Made by a program: the position numbers and the translations under genes
The notes under the pieces: model-generated
Seen by the model: only the letters and a program-made list of their open reading frames with translations
Databases searched by the model: none
What the model was told of the DNA's origin: nothing
Assembly: GCF_000936425.1 (NCBI RefSeq)
Contig: NZ_AVFK01000002.1
Location: 248,001-312,000 of the forward strand
Origin: Skermanella aerolata KACC 11604
GTDB lineage: Bacteria > Pseudomonadota > Alphaproteobacteria > Azospirillales > Azospirillaceae
Direction: 5' to 3'
DNA length: 64,000 nt
In this document: positions 8,919-16,252 of the stretch, piece by piece
How the letters are laid out: the number at the start of each line of letters is the position of its first letter
How positions within the stretch are numbered: position 1 is the stretch's first letter

Positions 8919-9413
8919 ATGTCCGACAGCTATACATCCTCGAAAATCAAGGAAGCGCTGGTCGCATCCCAGGGCAGTCGCGCCCGTGCGCAGGATATAC
9001 TGCTGGGCTGGGCGCAGGCGGACGACCGACTGCTTCGCGGACTTGTGGAGCCTTACCTGAAAGGCATCGTCACGGGGACGATCGAGCGGGTGACGAAACC
9101 CGCAGCCGAAAAGAGTGCTGCCGTAGCGCAGCCCCCGTCACCGGCAATCGTCCGGGCGCCCGCGCCTAAAGTTCCGGTGCCGAAGCCCGGACCGCCGCGC
9201 GAATTGTCGCCGGAAGCCTTGGACAAGGCGCTGTCGCTGATGGGGCAGGGTGCTCTGCCGCCCCGGCCCAGTCCGGCGGCCCCCGCTCCGAGATCGGCAT
9301 CTCCCTTGAAGCTCGGTACGACCAATCCGGTTCCGCCGACCAAGGCGGGAGCCAAGCATCAGCAGACTATGCGGGCTTTGGCAGCGTTATACGCGCGCAA
9401 ACACCGGGATTGA
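8919..9413 (+). CDS. Conserved hypothetical protein, helical head with Pro/Ala-rich tail
   Basis: 164 residues from the ATG at 8919; an in-frame upstream GTG at 8814 gives a non-conserved-looking Arg-rich extension and is rejected. The first 55 residues are predicted helical (SSKIKEALVASQGSRARAQD, then a segment ending LKGIVTGTIERV) and look like a small DNA-binding or scaffold domain. The middle is a Pro/Ala linker, and the C-terminus ends in a helix (QQTMRALAALYARKHRD). I do not recognise a named family. Its stop is 18 bases from the end of the convergent lipoprotein gene. Confidence 0.6.
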   Translation: MSDSYTSSKIKEALVASQGSRARAQDILLGWAQADDRLLRGLVEPYLKGIVTGTIERVTKPAAEKSAAVAQPPSPAIVRAPAPKVPVPKPGPPRELSPEALDKALSLMGQGALPPRPSPAAPAPRSASPLKLGTTNPVPPTKAGAKHQQTMRALAALYARKHRD

Positions 9414-9431
9414 CGGCGCAATGGCGTAGCG

Positions 9432-9839
9432 TTACTTCGGCGGTGCCGCAGGGGTGGGCCAAGCCGGGCGGATTCCGACCAGAGTTTCCTTGTTGCCATA
9501 GGGCTCCGGCCGGGCATGGCACTCAACCTGGGCAAGGGTCTTGTAGCAGTATAGTTCCGGCTCGGCACGCGCCGTCACATCCGGCCAATCGCGGCAGTAA
9601 TGCCTTGTCTTCTCATAGTTGACCATGCTGCAATCTTCGTCGAGAGCATAGGACACCGCGTGGTCGGTGATGGTCTTGCCGGTGTTGATCAGCAGGACCG
9701 TGGAAACGCCAGCCGTCGCCGCGGTGGCCGGACCTTCCAGCATCGAGCAGCCGCCGGGCAGGACGCCGATCAGGGTGGCGGCGATGACGGCCCTTATCCG
9801 GATCCGCCGACTTGCTGGCATGGCCGCATTCCACTTCAT
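9432..9839 (-). CDS. Small putative lipoprotein
   Basis: A 135-residue predicted outer- or inner-membrane lipoprotein. The N-terminus has basic residues, a hydrophobic run (AVIAATLIGVLPGGC) and a lipobox-like Leu-Pro-Gly-Gly-Cys at about residues 27-31. The mature part contains four more cysteines (DEDCSMVNYEKTRHYC, then ELYCYKTLAQVECHARP) that could form disulfides. The ATG at 9839 overlaps the upstream gene's stop in an ATGA arrangement, so translation is probably coupled. A second in-frame ATG at 9821 would still give a lipobox. No function can be assigned. Confidence 0.65.
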   Translation of the reverse strand: MKWNAAMPASRRIRIRAVIAATLIGVLPGGCSMLEGPATAATAGVSTVLLINTGKTITDHAVSYALDEDCSMVNYEKTRHYCRDWPDVTARAEPELYCYKTLAQVECHARPEPYGNKETLVGIRPAWPTPAAPPK

Positions 9840-10099
9840 CGCAGCAATACGCACTGGTGCACACGGCACTGGACCAGAACGAAGACGTCCTTGGACTTGC
9901 CTCCCGTGCACATCACCTTGAAGACGGTTTCGGGACTGTTGCCGACAGTCTGACGCAGCGGTTCGATCTTGCCAGGCTTGCAATTGGAAGCTACGGCGAC
10001 GGACCGTGCTTCAGCCGGAGTGGCGGATGCCGGCAATGTCGGGACCGTCAGGGCCATGCCTATAAATGCCGCCATTCCCGCCGTTCGCCGCCAGTCCAT
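9836..10099 (-). CDS. Small secreted cysteine-containing protein
   Basis: 87 residues. The start is at 10099, where ACGGGAAGACC precedes ATG; an upstream in-frame start at 10114 lacks such a site. An N-terminal signal peptide (AAFIGMALTVPTLPASA) is followed by a short mature domain. Four cysteines lie in NCKPGK, VMCTGG, VQCRVH and QCVLLR. It shares an ATGA overlap with the downstream lipoprotein gene, suggesting both products act together in the envelope. I do not recognise the family. Confidence 0.6.
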   Translation of the reverse strand: MDWRRTAGMAAFIGMALTVPTLPASATPAEARSVAVASNCKPGKIEPLRQTVGNSPETVFKVMCTGGKSKDVFVLVQCRVHQCVLLR

Positions 10100-10175
10100 T
10101 GGTCTTCCCGTCAATCGCGTTACGCTCTGTGATAAAACGAGTCCGGTTAAGTTTTGTAAAACGAGGACTTCCCAA

Positions 10176-10637
10176 GTGCTGCATGTCTATGTCGATGCCG
10201 ACGCCTGCCCGGTGAAGGACGAGGTCTATCGTGTCGCCGAGCGTTATGGGCTCAGCGTCACCCTGGTCGCCAACAGCCCATTCCGGATACCGCTCCACGA
10301 ACGTATCCGGCTGGTCGTGGTGGGAGCCGGGTTCGACGCGGCGGACGACTGGATTGCGACCAATGCCGGTGCCGGCGACATCGTGATCACCGCCGATATT
10401 CCGCTGGCTTCCCGCTGCCTGAAGAACGGTGCCCGCGTGATCGGCAGCACCGGCAAACCGTTCACCGACGCTACGATCGGGCAGGCGCTGGCCGGACGCG
10501 AGCTGAGCCAGCATCTTCGGGAGTCCGGCCTTATCACCGGCGGCCCCGCTCCGCTGGGCAAGCAGGACCGTTCCCGGTTCCTCCAACAGCTCGATCAGGA
10601 TATCCAGGCGATCCGCAGGGCGGCTGGAATCCGCTGA
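10176..10637 (+). CDS. YaiI/YqxD family (DUF188) protein
   Basis: A 153-residue protein of the UPF0178 family, which has a PIN/NYN-like nuclease fold and no firm biochemical role. The GTG start at 10176 sits 8 bases after GAGGA, and the family signature YVDADACPVKDEVYRVAERY begins four residues in. Further conserved parts are VANSPFRIP, the D-x-A-D-D-W-I segment, ITADIPLA and GKPFTDATIGQALAGRE. Length is typical. It diverges from the secreted-protein pair and precedes tRNA-Asn. Confidence 0.93.
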   Translation: MLHVYVDADACPVKDEVYRVAERYGLSVTLVANSPFRIPLHERIRLVVVGAGFDAADDWIATNAGAGDIVITADIPLASRCLKNGARVIGSTGKPFTDATIGQALAGRELSQHLRESGLITGGPAPLGKQDRSRFLQQLDQDIQAIRRAAGIR

Positions 10638-10710
10638 GTACGGCTTCTCATTTTCCGTGAAATTTCCTCTTGCGAACCAGAAACTCGGCTGCTAAAAACC
10701 GCCTCGTTGA

Positions 10711-10786
10711 TCCCGGTTAGCTCAGTTGGTAGAGCAGTGGACTGTTAATCCGCGTGTCGCTGGTTCGAGTCCAGCACCGGGAGCCA
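10711..10786 (+). tRNA. tRNA-Asn (GTT)
   Basis: A 76-base cloverleaf with an encoded CCA end. The acceptor arms TCCCGGT and ACCGGGA pair fully. The D-arm region is AGCTCAGTTGGTAGAGC, the anticodon loop contains GTT within CTGTTAATC, and the T-arm carries GGTTCGAGTCC. A very long hairpin starts 9 bases after the CCA. Confidence 0.97.
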
Positions 10787-10795
10787 CCTTCCCAG

Positions 10796-10864
10796 AAGGT
10801 GATCTTAAAACGAAACGGCGCCCGACAACAGTCGTGGCGCCGTTTCGTTTTAAGATCACCTTTT
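10796..10864. terminator. 27-bp perfect hairpin after tRNA-Asn, probably a bidirectional terminator
   Basis: Arms 10796-10822 and 10836-10862 are perfectly complementary over 27 bp. The loop has four further pairs (CGAC with GTCG) closed by AACA. TTTT follows at 10861-10864 on the plus strand. The element separates tRNA-Asn from the convergent regulator gene, so it can end transcription from both sides. A perfect stem this long is much more than a terminator needs. Confidence 0.75.
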
Positions 10865-10886
10865 ATGGTTTTTAGCACGGACGATC

Positions 10887-11780
10887 TCAGGGTGCGTTGT
10901 ACCAGACGCGTCCGACCGACGAGAGATCGTAACCCTGCAGGTCGTCGGCCTTGGCCAAGGCGTCGGCAGAGCGGGAATGCGTCAGCAGGGCCTGCATTTC
11001 GGGCTCGAAATAATCCCGCCGCCGGACGATCAGATCGTATCGCTCCCGGTGCAGCGGGACGAAGTCAAGGCGAAGCTGCCGGGCTATGGCCCGGACGGCC
11101 AGCCCTGTGTCGGCCCTCCCGTCCAGCACCGTCAAGCCGACCTCCAACTCACTCCGTACCGGCGACTCCGTGAGCGAAAGCTCGTTCAGGAGGATGCCCG
11201 ATTTGTCGAGCAGATGGTCCATCAGGACCCTGGCACCCGACCCTGGCGGACGGATCGCCATTCTCACACGGCCTGCCGCGACGTCTTCGAGCGAAGCGAT
11301 GCCGTGCGGATTGCCGGGAGCAACAACCAACCCTTGCTCACGCCAAGCCCATTCCACCGCGACGATGTCATGGCCGGGCAGCGTACGTTCCAGTACCGGC
11401 ACATTGTACGTGCCGGACTCCGGGTCGAGAATGTGAATGCCGCAGGCCGCGGCCTGGCCGACTGCCAGCCGTTCCAGGCCGTCGAGGCTGCCGCCGCTGA
11501 GCATCGCGAGGCCGCAGCCGGAAGAAGCGACGCACCATTCGAGGAACGGGTCGTGACTCCCGGCCATGACACGGGGAGCGACGGCTGTCGCGCGCGCGCG
11601 GTGTTCCGGCATCACGGGGGCGGCACGCTCCAGCCACTGGTCGATCCTGTCCTTGGGAAACAGCCATTTGCCGCCGACGCGCGTGCAGGGGATGCCGCCC
11701 TGACGCACGAGATCGTAGATCTTGCGCTCCTTGATTCGGAGATAGGCCGCTACTTCCTGGGTGTTCATCAGGTCGGACAT
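10887..11780 (-). CDS. HTH regulator with periplasmic-binding-like sensor domain (oxyanion responsive)
   Basis: A 297-residue regulator. Residues 1-60 hold an excisionase/AlpA-type winged helix (LMNTQEVAAYLRIKERKIYD, then a segment ending KWLFPKDRIDQWL). The rest resembles the PBP-like domain (Pfam PBP_like family) found in molybdate/tungstate-linked regulators, including RPPGSGARVLMDHLLDKSGI and ADTGLAVRAIARQLRLDFVP. No signal peptide is present, so the sensor domain should bind its ligand in the cytoplasm. It lies 39 bases downstream of tupA on the same strand and probably regulates tupCA. The start could be the ATG at 11780 or an in-frame GTG at 11792. The inverted repeat at 13431-13458 is its likely operator (inference). 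Confidence 0.85.
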   Translation of the reverse strand: MSDLMNTQEVAAYLRIKERKIYDLVRQGGIPCTRVGGKWLFPKDRIDQWLERAAPVMPEHRARATAVAPRVMAGSHDPFLEWCVASSGCGLAMLSGGSLDGLERLAVGQAAACGIHILDPESGTYNVPVLERTLPGHDIVAVEWAWREQGLVVAPGNPHGIASLEDVAAGRVRMAIRPPGSGARVLMDHLLDKSGILLNELSLTESPVRSELEVGLTVLDGRADTGLAVRAIARQLRLDFVPLHRERYDLIVRRRDYFEPEMQALLTHSRSADALAKADDLQGYDLSSVGRVWYNAP

Positions 11781-11819
11781 GGATCGATCCACGGTGCCGC
11801 CCCGCTCAGGACCCCGCGG

Positions 11820-12668
11820 TCAGGAGCCGGATTTTTCGGCGTTGGGGAAGAAAAGCTGTTCGCCGTTGATCTTATAGCCGGCGATGGCATCCTGTCCCTC
11901 CTTAGACAGCAGCCAATTGACGAAAAGCGCTCCGTCCTCAAGTTTCACGTGCGGGTGCTTTGCCGGGTTCACAGCCATCACGCCGTACTGATTGAACAGC
12001 CGCTTATCGCCTTCGACCAGGATCGTCAGGTTGCCCCGGTTGCGGAAGTTCAGCCAAGTCCCCCGGTCGGTCAGCGCGTAGGCGTCCATCGCGGCGCTGG
12101 TATTGAGCGTCGGACCCATGCCGGAGCCGGTCGAACGGTACCAGCCGCCGGTACCGGCGGATGTGACGTCGACTTCCGCCATCTGCCAAAGGCGCTGTTC
12201 AGCCTTATGGGTGCCGCTGTCGTCACCGCGCGACGCAAAGGGCGCTTTGGCGGCGGCGATCTTCTTCAGGGCGGTTTCGGCGTCCTTCAGGCCTTTGACG
12301 CCTGCGGGATCGGCCGCTGGCCCGACGATGACGAAGTCGTTGTACATGACGTCGTATCGCTTCTTGGCGAAGCCATCGGCGACGAACTTCTCCTCCGACT
12401 TGGTATCGTGGACGAACAGAACGTCCGCATCGCCGCGCCGGCCGGTTTCGATCGCCTGTCCGGTGCCCTGGGCGACGACATGGACGTCAAGACCGGTCTT
12501 CGCCTTGAACAGGGGGAGGAGATAGTCGAACAGACCGGACTGCTCGGTCGATGTGGTCGATGCGACGGTGATGAATTCGTCCTGGGCGACCGCGGGCAGG
12601 CCGGCGGCCAAGGACAGGCCGGCGGCCACCAAGGCGCCGAACAGGCGCCGGTTCAGTTCTGTCAGCAC
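11820..12668 (-). CDS. tupA: Tungstate ABC transporter substrate-binding protein TupA
   Basis: A 282-residue periplasmic binding protein. A signal peptide (LFGALVAAGLSLAAGLPAVAQ) is followed at once by the family motif VASTTSTEQSGLFDYLLPLF, whose TTST loop contacts the oxyanion in TupA/WtpA-type proteins. SRGDDSGTHKAE and the central GMGPTLNTSAAMDAYALTDR also fit TupA. Length is normal. The GTG start at 12668 overlaps the tupC stop (GTGCTGA) and has AGGAG 7 bases upstream, inside a 12-bp palindrome at 12669-12680. Specificity for tungstate over molybdate is inferred from the family. Confidence 0.9.
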   Translation of the reverse strand: MLTELNRRLFGALVAAGLSLAAGLPAVAQDEFITVASTTSTEQSGLFDYLLPLFKAKTGLDVHVVAQGTGQAIETGRRGDADVLFVHDTKSEEKFVADGFAKKRYDVMYNDFVIVGPAADPAGVKGLKDAETALKKIAAAKAPFASRGDDSGTHKAEQRLWQMAEVDVTSAGTGGWYRSTGSGMGPTLNTSAAMDAYALTDRGTWLNFRNRGNLTILVEGDKRLFNQYGVMAVNPAKHPHVKLEDGALFVNWLLSKEGQDAIAGYKINGEQLFFPNAEKSGS

Positions 12669-13387
12669 AGGAGATCTCCTCTGAGAAAGGCCGCGGCTTC
12701 TTTGGTCCGCGGTTGGTCGAAGAATGAGGCCGCGGGCGCATGTTCGATCAGCATTCCACGGTTCAGGAACATGACTTCGTCTGCGAGGCGCCGGGCTTGG
12801 CCGAGGTCATGGGTCGTCATGACGATCCGGATGCCGTCGCGAACGAACTCCTCGATCATCGACTCGACCGCTCTGGTCGCGGTCGGGTCGAGATTGGCGG
12901 TCGGCTCGTCGAGGAACAGCACTTCGGGGCGCAGCGACCAGGCGCGGGCGAGCGCCAGACGTTGTTGCTCGCCGCCAGAGAGGACGCGCGCCGGCCTGTC
13001 GGCCAGATCGATCAGGCCGAATCGTTCGAGGGCCGCGCCGGCGGCCGTGCGGCGGCTTCGGTAGCCGAATCCGGCCAGGGCCAGGGCATGGATGAGGTTA
13101 CCGCGCGCGGAGCGGCGCAGCATCACGGGACGCTGGAAGACCATGGCATGGCGGCGGCGGATTGTCGCGGCGCCGGGACCCAGCCATTCCACCGAACCGG
13201 CCGTCGGTCTTATCAACCCGTGGCAGAGACGGAGGGTCAGGCTCTTGCCGGCACCGTTCGGTCCGAGAATGACCGTTATCCCGTGTCCGCCGAGAGTTAG
13301 GGAAAGCGCCGGAATCAGCGTCGCTTCGCCGACGGAGTAGCGAACACCGCTCAGGCGCAACGGCAGGCTCGAGGGATCGTCACGCAT
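12662..13387 (-). CDS. tupC: Tungstate ABC transporter ATP-binding protein TupC
   Basis: A 241-residue ABC ATPase with Walker A GPNGAGKS near residue 44, Q-loop VFQRPVML, signature LSGGEQQRLALARA, Walker B VLFLDEPTANLD, and the switch histidine in MTTHDLGQA. The ATG at 13387 is chosen because GGAAAG precedes it; an in-frame TTG at 13408 is less likely. It is the first gene of the minus-strand unit tupC-tupA-regulator. The integral membrane subunit TupB, normally found with these two, is absent here: tupC is preceded only by a 191-bp intergenic region and glnA. Confidence 0.9.
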   Translation of the reverse strand: MRDDPSSLPLRLSGVRYSVGEATLIPALSLTLGGHGITVILGPNGAGKSLTLRLCHGLIRPTAGSVEWLGPGAATIRRRHAMVFQRPVMLRRSARGNLIHALALAGFGYRSRRTAAGAALERFGLIDLADRPARVLSGGEQQRLALARAWSLRPEVLFLDEPTANLDPTATRAVESMIEEFVRDGIRIVMTTHDLGQARRLADEVMFLNRGMLIEHAPAASFFDQPRTKEAAAFLRGDLLC

Positions 13388-13430
13388 CGCACTTTCCGGA
13401 GACTTCAACCGGCATCAGCCCGCTGTCTGC

Positions 13431-13458
13431 AAAATCATGCATAAACCTGCACGATTTT
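13431..13458. promoter_or_regulatory. Inverted repeat upstream of tupC, candidate operator
   Basis: Arms AAAATCATGCA (13431-13441) and TGCACGATTTT (13448-13458) are complementary at 10 of 11 positions around a 6-base spacer. The centre lies about 57 bases upstream of the tupC start, where a promoter is expected. The symmetric half-sites suit a dimeric regulator, most simply the one encoded at 10887-11780. This link is inference. Confidence 0.6.
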
Positions 13459-13507
13459 TTAGTCCCGGTAAAGTTTGCACTGACAGATTTTTCGGAAAAA
13501 CCCAAAT

Positions 13508-13539
13508 GAAAAGGGGCGGCGGAAAATCCGCCACCCCTT
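13508..13539 (-). terminator. Rho-independent terminator of glnA
   Basis: Arms 13511-13523 and 13527-13539 form a 13-bp stem with one mismatch. Read on the minus strand the stem is followed by a TTTTC run. It lies 40 bases beyond the glnA stop codon. Confidence 0.8.
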
Positions 13540-13578
13540 CCATTTTGCCCAAAAAGTGAGCTGCCGGATCCCGCAGGA

Positions 13579-14988
13579 TCAGACCGAGTAGTACATCTTG
13601 TACTCGATCGGGTGCGGCGAGGTCTCGAAGGCCATCTGCTCTTCGCGCTTCAGCTCGATATAGGCCTCGATCATGTCCGGAGCGAACACGTCGCCCTTGG
13701 TCAGGTAATCGTTGTCGGCTTCCAGGCTGTCGAGCGCCTGACGGAGCGAACCGCATACGGTCGGAACCGCGGCCAGCTCTTCCGCGGGCAGGTCGTACAG
13801 GTTCTTGTCCATCGCTTCGCCGGGATGGATCTTGTTCTGGATACCGTCGAGGCCGGCCATCAGCATGGCGGCGAAAGCGAGATACGGGTTGGCCGACGGA
13901 TCGGGGAACCGCACTTCGACGCGCTTGCCCTTGGGGCTGGCGACGTAGGGGATGCGGCAGGAAGCGGAACGGTTGCGGGCCGAGTAGGCCAGCAGAACCG
14001 GAGCTTCGTAGCCCGGAACCAGGCGCTTGTAGCTGTTGGTAGACGGGTTGGTGAAGGCGTTCAGCGAACGGGCATGCTTGATGATGCCGCCGATGTAGTA
14101 CAGCGCCATGTCGGACAGGTCGGCGTAGCCGGAGCCGGCGAAGATCGGCTGGCCTTCCTTCCAGATCGACTGGTGGCAGTGCATGCCCGAACCGTTGTCG
14201 CCGAACACCGGCTTCGGCATGAACGTGGCGGTCTTGCCGTAGGCGGCCGCGACGTTGTGCACGACATACTTGAACTGCTGCATGTTGTCGGCTGTTTTGA
14301 CGAGCGTGGCGAACTTGATGCCCAGCTCGTGCTGAGAAGCGGCCACTTCGTGGTGATGCTTCTCGATCTCGACGCCCATTTCACCCAGCACGGTCAGCAT
14401 CTCGGCCCGCAGGTCCTGAGCCGAGTCGATCGGGGGGACCGGGAAGTAGCCGCCCTTGATGGTCGGGCGGTGGCCCAGGTTGCCGTCGGGCTGGGTCCGG
14501 CCGCTGTTGTAGGGGCCTTCCTCGCTGTCGACCTTATAGAAGCACTCGTTCATCGAGACTTCGTAACGCACGTCGTCGAACACGAAGAACTCGGCTTCCG
14601 GACCGAAATAGGCGGTGTCGCCGATGCCGGCCGACTCCATGTAGGACTGCGCGGCCTTGGCGATCGAGCGCGGGTCACGGTTGTAGGGCTGACCGCTGGC
14701 CGGATCGTAGACGTCGCAGAAGATGTTCAGCATCGGCTGTGCGGCGAACGGATCCAGCACGGCGGTCGCAGCGTCCGGCAACAGGACCATGTCGGATTCG
14801 TTGATCGCCTTCCAGCCGGCGATCGAGGATCCGTCGAACATGATGCCGTCGGTGAACGAATCTTCCTCGATCGTGCAGATGTGCTGCGCGGTGTGATGCA
14901 TCTTGCCGCGCGGATCGGTGAAGCGAAGGTCGACGTACTTGACGTCGTGTTCCTTGATCAGGTCGAAGACCTTGCTGATGTCAGACAT
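13579..14988 (-). CDS. glnA: Type I glutamine synthetase GlnA
   Basis: A 469-residue dodecameric enzyme of the GSI-beta type that makes glutamine from glutamate, ammonia and ATP. Visible signatures include [17 protein letters not shown] near residue 50, the metal/glutamate region [49 protein letters not shown] and [11 protein letters not shown]. The adenylylation tyrosine lies in [10 protein letters not shown] near residue 397, so the enzyme should be inactivated by GlnE. The start at 14988 is where the conserved [11 protein letters not shown] begins; GAGGA is directly adjacent. glnB lies upstream in the same direction, as in other Rhodospirillales. Confidence 0.98.
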   Translation of the reverse strand: MSDISKVFDLIKEHDVKYVDLRFTDPRGKMHHTAQHICTIEEDSFTDGIMFDGSSIAGWKAINESDMVLLPDAATAVLDPFAAQPMLNIFCDVYDPASGQPYNRDPRSIAKAAQSYMESAGIGDTAYFGPEAEFFVFDDVRYEVSMNECFYKVDSEEGPYNSGRTQPDGNLGHRPTIKGGYFPVPPIDSAQDLRAEMLTVLGEMGVEIEKHHHEVAASQHELGIKFATLVKTADNMQQFKYVVHNVAAAYGKTATFMPKPVFGDNGSGMHCHQSIWKEGQPIFAGSGYADLSDMALYYIGGIIKHARSLNAFTNPSTNSYKRLVPGYEAPVLLAYSARNRSASCRIPYVASPKGKRVEVRFPDPSANPYLAFAAMLMAGLDGIQNKIHPGEAMDKNLYDLPAEELAAVPTVCGSLRQALDSLEADNDYLTKGDVFAPDMIEAYIELKREEQMAFETSPHPIEYKMYYSV

Positions 14989-15380
14989 TCCTCGGAATCC
15001 GTTTTCTATGGTTGACGCTGGCTCATCTCCACCTTGGCCTGGGCGGAGTGAGGCCGATTTGGTGACGCGCGCGGGCGTTGTTATGTCACGACCTTTCCGG
15101 ACGCACAATCCACAGCTTGCCCGTAGGTGGCATTATGGCAAACCGGTATTATGACGATCCGGCATCAAGACGAAAAAGATGTCCGTCGAGATGGTCGGAC
15201 GGCTTGCGCCTGCGCTTTGGAAGCCGGACGCGCGGCCGCTGCGGACCGGCGCCAAGGCCTGCCGGTTAGGGGGCATCACCTGGGACCCCGAGCCATGCAT
15301 GGCAGGGGTTTATGACTGTCCCGCAGTCACGTGCCCGACGTCATGGGCTCGGGTAAGCCCAGCCCCGATCGGCATCCCGG
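14989..15380. other. 392-bp glnB-glnA intergenic region
   Basis: No gene-like frame on either strand; short frames across it have atypical composition and no recognisable motif. The gap is long for two genes of one operon, so a separate glnA promoter is likely. I could not find a convincing sigma-54 (GG-N10-GC) or sigma-70 box. Confidence 0.4.
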
Positions 15381-15974
<594 letters not shown>

Positions 15975-16034
15975 TCAGCGTTTTCCGCCCTTGACGAGGT
16001 TCCTGCGATTTGGCATAGACACGGCCCCAACGGT

Positions 16035-16111
16035 GGCGGCGGTAGCTCAGTTGGTAGAGCCCTCGGTTGTGGTCCGAGTGGTCGTGGGTTCGAGTCCCAT
16101 CCGTCGCCCCA
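16035..16111 (+). tRNA. tRNA-His (GTG)
   Basis: 77 bases including the extra 5' G (16035) that pairs with C73, a hallmark of tRNA-His. Acceptor arms GCGGCGG and CCGTCGC pair with one G:T. The anticodon is GTG within TTGTGGT, the T-arm is GGGTTCGAGTCCC, and CCA is encoded. A T6 run about 86 bases downstream follows GC-rich sequence and may be a weak terminator. Confidence 0.96.
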
Positions 16112-16119
16112 CCTTCCCT

Positions 16120-16133
16120 TGATGACGTCATCA
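16120..16133. repeat. 14-bp perfect palindrome TGATGACGTCATCA
   Basis: A perfect 14-bp palindrome 8 bases after tRNA-His and 119 bases before nnr. It has no spacer, so it is more likely a dimeric protein-binding site than an RNA hairpin. No regulator can be assigned. Confidence 0.5.
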
Positions 16134-16252
16134 TTCATCCAGCGGTGCTGTTGCGCCGGTAAGCTGCGATCGGTCCCAATGAGAGACCGCCGCGGCCTTT
16201 TTTCGTTCCGAGCCGTTGATCCCTCGTGAAGCGCTTGTTCGGGAGAACCGTC

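Noticed and set aside
10977-13064. 695-codon plus-strand frame across the tup locus
   Set aside because: Antisense to three genes with clear family motifs. Its own product has no recognisable domain.
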